Of a DNA stretch of 64,000 nucleotides, positions 63,999 through 64,000 are shown piece by piece. Made by a program: the position numbers and the translations under genes. The stretch covers positions 1 to 64,000 of the forward strand of contig JAHDBD010000020.1 of assembly GCA_020630575.1 (NCBI GenBank), written 5' to 3'. Every line of letters begins with the position of its first letter. Positions within the stretch are counted from its first letter, which is position 1. Under the pieces are notes generated by a model. That model saw only the letters and a program-made list of their open reading frames with translations, was not told the origin of the DNA and did no database searches. The stretch comes from Bernardetia sp. (lineage in GTDB: Bacteria > Bacteroidota > Bacteroidia > Cytophagales > Bernardetiaceae).

Positions 63999-64000
63999 AT

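Overview
This window looks like chromosome from an AT-rich Bacteroidota member, most likely a marine gliding Cytophagales bacterium close to Bernardetia (formerly Flexibacter). The evidence is: strong promoters of the Bacteroidota type (TTG, 19-20 bp, TAnnTTTG); a GldF ABC permease and a GldM-like protein; secreted proteins with type IX secretion (T9SS) C-terminal signatures; and A-rich leaders with no clear Shine-Dalgarno sequence. The genus is inference only. I see no prophage, conjugative element, CRISPR array or tRNA.

Layout. 1-446 holds three tandem promoters firing leftward off the edge, probably toward an rRNA operon. 447-9278 has an MscS channel, a TPR-CHAT protease paired with an alpha/beta hydrolase, and two secreted TPR proteins. 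9679-19673 has gldF without gldG, two small unknown genes, a large TPR/DUF3857/transglutaminase-like protein, a Ro60-like protein with a long coiled-coil insertion, rpmH (L34, without rnpA) and a small secreted protein. 19891-30770 is housekeeping: gcvT, rlmB, an FAD oxidoreductase, a CAP lipoprotein, a STAS-like protein, ligA and pyruvate carboxylase. 31044-44307 has membrane and pilin-like unknowns, the pyruvate dehydrogenase E1 beta gene, a secreted unknown, a phasin-like protein, a UbiB-type kinase, a cNMP/MinD-like fusion, a Nif3 protein, a bifunctional-nuclease protein, purC and the GldM-like protein. 44394-45809 has a tyrosine recombinase followed by a decayed membrane-protein gene. 46047-51383 is a five-gene minus-strand string: rluA-type, coaD, a TPR/periplasmic-binding protein, yqgE and a GH3 enzyme. 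51874-63998 has a DinB-like protein, an SDR, a dynamin-like GTPase, a 1390-residue T9SS cargo protein, and a DUF2339-nuoC pair.

Working together. Pyruvate carboxylase and the E1 beta gene act at the pyruvate node. rlmB, the RluA-type enzyme and rpmH serve the ribosome. The UbiB-type kinase and nuoC relate to quinones and respiration. Several secreted or anchored proteins (TPR, CHAT, FG-GAP, CAP) shape the envelope. The most unusual gene is the TROVE-coiled coil-vWA protein at 15680-18379.

Intergenic space is unusually rich in small dispersed repeats. There are two MITE-like elements with terminal inverted repeats (110-123 bp), a 25-30 bp hairpin element in seven copies, several palindromes including a perfect 40-bp one, and degenerate tandem repeats that run right up to start codons. 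I regard these repeats and the Ro60-like fusion as the best candidates for something undescribed.
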